Origin: CAYVBW01 sp964588685
GTDB lineage: Bacteria > Patescibacteriota > Microgenomatia > UBA1400 > PJMF01
Length of the DNA stretch: 64,000 nt
Assembly: GCA_964588685.1 (NCBI GenBank)
Contig: CAZPQG010000005.1
Location: forward strand, 31,307-95,306
Direction: 5' to 3'
Shown here: piece by piece, positions 61,760 through 64,000 of the stretch
How positions within the stretch are numbered: the stretch's first letter is position 1
How the letters are laid out: each line of letters starts with the position of its first letter
Made by a program: the position numbers and the translations under genes
The notes under the pieces: model-generated
The model's input: the letters and a program-made list of their open reading frames with translations, nothing else
The model's database searches: none
Told to the model about the DNA's origin: nothing

Positions 61760-61859
61760 NNNNNNNNNNNNNNNNNNNNNNNNNNNNNNNNNNNNNNNNN
61801 NNNNNNNNNNNNNNNNNNNNNNNNNNNNNNNNNNNNNNNNNNNNNNNNNNNNNNNNNNN
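61760..61859. other. Assembly gap (100 N)
   Basis: A second 100-N placeholder inside, or between, large minus-strand coding sequences. With 100 bases the two frames do not match, but the number is arbitrary. Confidence 0.99.
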
Positions 61860-64000
61860 CTCAGCGAACTGGCAAAAAGGGTTGGCAGTGCACTGATTAC
61901 CACCTTCATCCACAGGTTTATCACAGCAAAGATCGCAGTGCAAAAAGTATTCTCCGGGCGCTAAACCTTCAACTCGCGCCCAATAAGAGTCAACGCCATA
62001 AGGGTCAGTGCCTGCAAATACGCCTAAACGATAATAATCAAAACCATCCCAAGTTTCACTGTCAACTTCTTTGGTGGTACCATCATTTAAAGTTACAGTC
62101 ACTGTTTCTTCTCTAGTAGTGCCGTTTTTTTCTTCCAACCAAGCCCGCAGGCCCTGCGATAAATTAAACGCAGCCGGATTACCGGAAAAATCAACGGTCA
62201 CCGGTTCGCCAGGTCCATAGACAGTTTTACGAGGCTTGATAGAGCAGGTAGGAGGACCAAATACTTCAAACTCAACCATGTCATTGCTAGAACATTCTTC
62301 CCAACCGTCACCGGTGCAATCAAAGCAGAAACAGTTACCTGTGCAGTCCCTGTAATCACAAGTGGCTGAACCAGAACATTTACCTGGAAACGTAGGCAGT
62401 GCGCAGTGAGCAGTATATTGACCGGGAGGCAAAGTAATTACTTTGGAGCTGTAACAAGTCTTGCGGCCGGTGCCTGTGGTATCACATGAGCTTAAAGTAT
62501 AATCGTGATATTCTTCCACTCCATCAGGCGAACACATGTCTTTAGTGAATATATCAGTATAATCATTAAAGCCGGGAATCTCCAAAGTGTCTTTCCGTTT
62601 AGTATAAAGTTTAACTGGTTCTGAATCAGGAGCATCGCTGCCGCCCGAATAATTAAAAGAAACTTGCTGGCCGTCAACGCTGACCTCAAGCGAACAGCTT
62701 TTGTCATAATCGGGAGCACAGTGGAAAAGTTTTAAATTATCAAAAGCGGATTGGATAGGAGGCATACCCTTCTGATCATAGTCGGTCTTGCTTTTAAGGT
62801 AAACATCGATCCAGTCGTCTTGAGCATCTATTCTATATGTCCCTTTTTTCCAATCACACTCTGTGTCTGTAATGCGATAATCAGTCGTAAAAATATTACC
62901 TGACCTCAATTGCATATAAGGTGAGGATGCTCCTTTGTCATCGTAACCTGACCTATCGCTTTCATGACCCATTGCCATCACAGAAACAAGATAAGAGTCA
63001 CCAACAGTATTTGGAGGAATAGGAAGTCGGGTTTTGACAGTGTAGGGCCAATATCTAGTCCCGCCATTATCTGATTCTCCAGCTGTCAAAAAAGGACCAT
63101 CATATGGACATTCAATCGCACCGCAATTTCCACAAACAAAGTTATGGCCGACTTTCCTTTGACAATACCCGCGATTCTTCCAATTGCAATTTGCAAAGTA
63201 AGAGGTTACCGTTGGATTGCCGGAAATAGTTGCCCATCCCCGCAAAGAATTAAACTGCCAATCAACTTGATCAGAGATGCTAATTTCTTTTTTTACTGTT
63301 CCATCCGGACAAACGGCATCTTGAGGGTCCCAGCCTTCATCCGGGTCTCCGTAAAGCGTGGTGTCGTCAGTGTCAGAATCCGGGTCATCACAACAACCTT
63401 CCGGCATTTCTGGAGGGCAATCACTATGTCCTCCATACCCAACCCTAGCCTTGTAATAACCGGGATCGGTAGGATAGCCTTGTCCGGCGTCAAAATTTGA
63501 TGATCTTGGGTCAGGTGCAGCCTGAATATTACCAGTATCCCAAATACAAGTCCGGCAACGACCGTCATCTCCACCCCAAGAACAGCTGTTACCTGCACTA
63601 CTACTCTTGAAATTTTTAGCTCTACAGACTATAAAATCAGCCGGTAAAAGAGTCCCGTCTTTGTTATTAACTTTTACATCTATGCCGTCATAAAAACAGC
63701 TATCACTCCAATATTTACGCGGCTCTTGATAAACTTCAATCACAACCTGGCTCCCGACTTCGTGCTCTGTGCCTACAATGTTTACACTTATGTTTCCTTC
63801 TCGAGGTTCCTTGGGGGTGCAACAATAAACTGTATTCGAATCAGAGCAATAACAGTCGTATTTTGAATCTATTACAAATCCGCCCGCGTCGCTACATGCC
63901 TCTGCATTCGAAGGACACCATTCGTCATAATCGCCATAATCCTCGCACCACCGACATTCATCAGGGTCATCATCGGGTGGGTCTTCGGGGTCGTCGTCGG
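61860..64000 (-). CDS. Giant Cys-rich secreted/surface protein (both ends missing)
   Basis: The frame is open for all 713 codons from the right window edge to the gap; the GTG at 63743 is not the start. At least three Ig-like units end in PG-x-Y phrases (DPGYYKARVGYGGHSDC, PPGQYTAHCALP, APGEYFLHCDLCCD). A jelly-roll-like domain spans about 63300-62710 (DWQFNSLRGWATISGN to SAFDNLKLFHC), resembling carbohydrate-binding modules. Acidic Asp/Pro linkers occur (DDPEDPPDDDPDE near the edge). More than 50 Cys imply many disulfides. Directly upstream of PilX- and PilW-like genes, it is a candidate pilus-tip or surface adhesin. Confidence 0.85.

Noticed and set aside
60797..61924. 375-residue ORF starting at 61924 on the minus strand
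   Set aside because: Its first 21 residues come from the wrong frame of the upstream fragment, joined through the N gap. Only 60797-61759 is the real coding fragment.
61860..63743. Start of the giant protein at the GTG at 63743
   Set aside because: The same frame stays open upstream to the window edge with the same Cys-rich and Asp/Pro-rich character, so the real start lies outside the window.

Overview
The window is AT-rich bacterial DNA that looks like a member of the Candidate Phyla Radiation (Patescibacteria), probably the Parcubacteria side. This is inferred from gene content; no rRNA is present. The signs are very short or trimmed core proteins (a 57-residue bS18, a 154-residue EF-Ts, a YebC lacking one domain), a uS2 and bL31 with long charged tails, CarD-like, LytR_C-like and PKD-type exported proteins of the kind seen in these genomes, a type IV pilus locus with many prepilins, and tRNAs without encoded CCA. 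TGA ends several genes (for example the Xer recombinase at 41402-41404), so the standard bacterial code applies and this is not a UGA-recoding lineage. Two 100-N scaffold gaps (53161-53260, 61760-61859) show that this is a draft assembly.

Layout. 1-3.3 kb: a partial S41-like peptidase and an unknown coiled-coil protein, then DHFR, dUTPase and thymidylate kinase (dTTP supply). 3.3-8.3 kb: RecR, hibernation factor, two Gln/Lys-rich unknowns, CysS and an alpha/beta hydrolase. 8.3-12.6 kb: RadC, a divergent XRE/pseudo-receiver pair, a tRNA-guanine transglycosylase and a GT-C membrane glycosyltransferase. 12.9-15.2 kb: an anchored glutaredoxin-like protein, then PyrE and PyrF (last two steps to UMP). 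15.5-21.4 kb: YchF, S6, SSB, S18 (too short for routine ORF calling), the envelope proteases CtpA and HtrA, and a CarD-like regulator. 21.5-25.5 kb (minus strand): RF1, L31, an EamA transporter and HisS. 25.8-33.2 kb: tRNA-Ala(CGC), two exported proteins, a degenerate MBL protein, DnaB, tRNA-Leu(CAA), a degenerate Lgt-like protein, an RluA-type pseudouridine synthase and endonuclease IV. 33.3-38.4 kb: rpsB-tsf behind a strongly structured leader, LytR_C, TPR, YebC and a membrane protein.

38.4-41.9 kb is the least gene-dense part: 2 kb without a convincing gene, then a Xer tyrosine recombinase, then 0.4 kb carrying twin 16-bp palindromes, then tRNA-Ala(GGC), which abuts a small Cys-rich exported protein gene. 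42.3-49.5 kb is a minus-strand block of GyrA, Mn-dependent pyrophosphatase, GyrB and DNA polymerase III delta'.

49.8-64 kb is a type IV pilus locus. PilB, PilT, PilC, a pilin, the prepilin peptidase, a PKD-bearing membrane protein and four more prepilins lie on the plus strand. They converge on a minus-strand set: a giant Cys-rich secreted protein (open past the window edge), a PilX-like protein and a PilW-like prepilin. The order of the minus-strand set recalls the minor-pilin/PilY1 operons of proteobacteria, so the giant protein is a candidate pilus-tip or surface adhesin. Together with HtrA, CtpA and the other exported proteins, the window describes a reduced cell that invests heavily in its envelope and surface.
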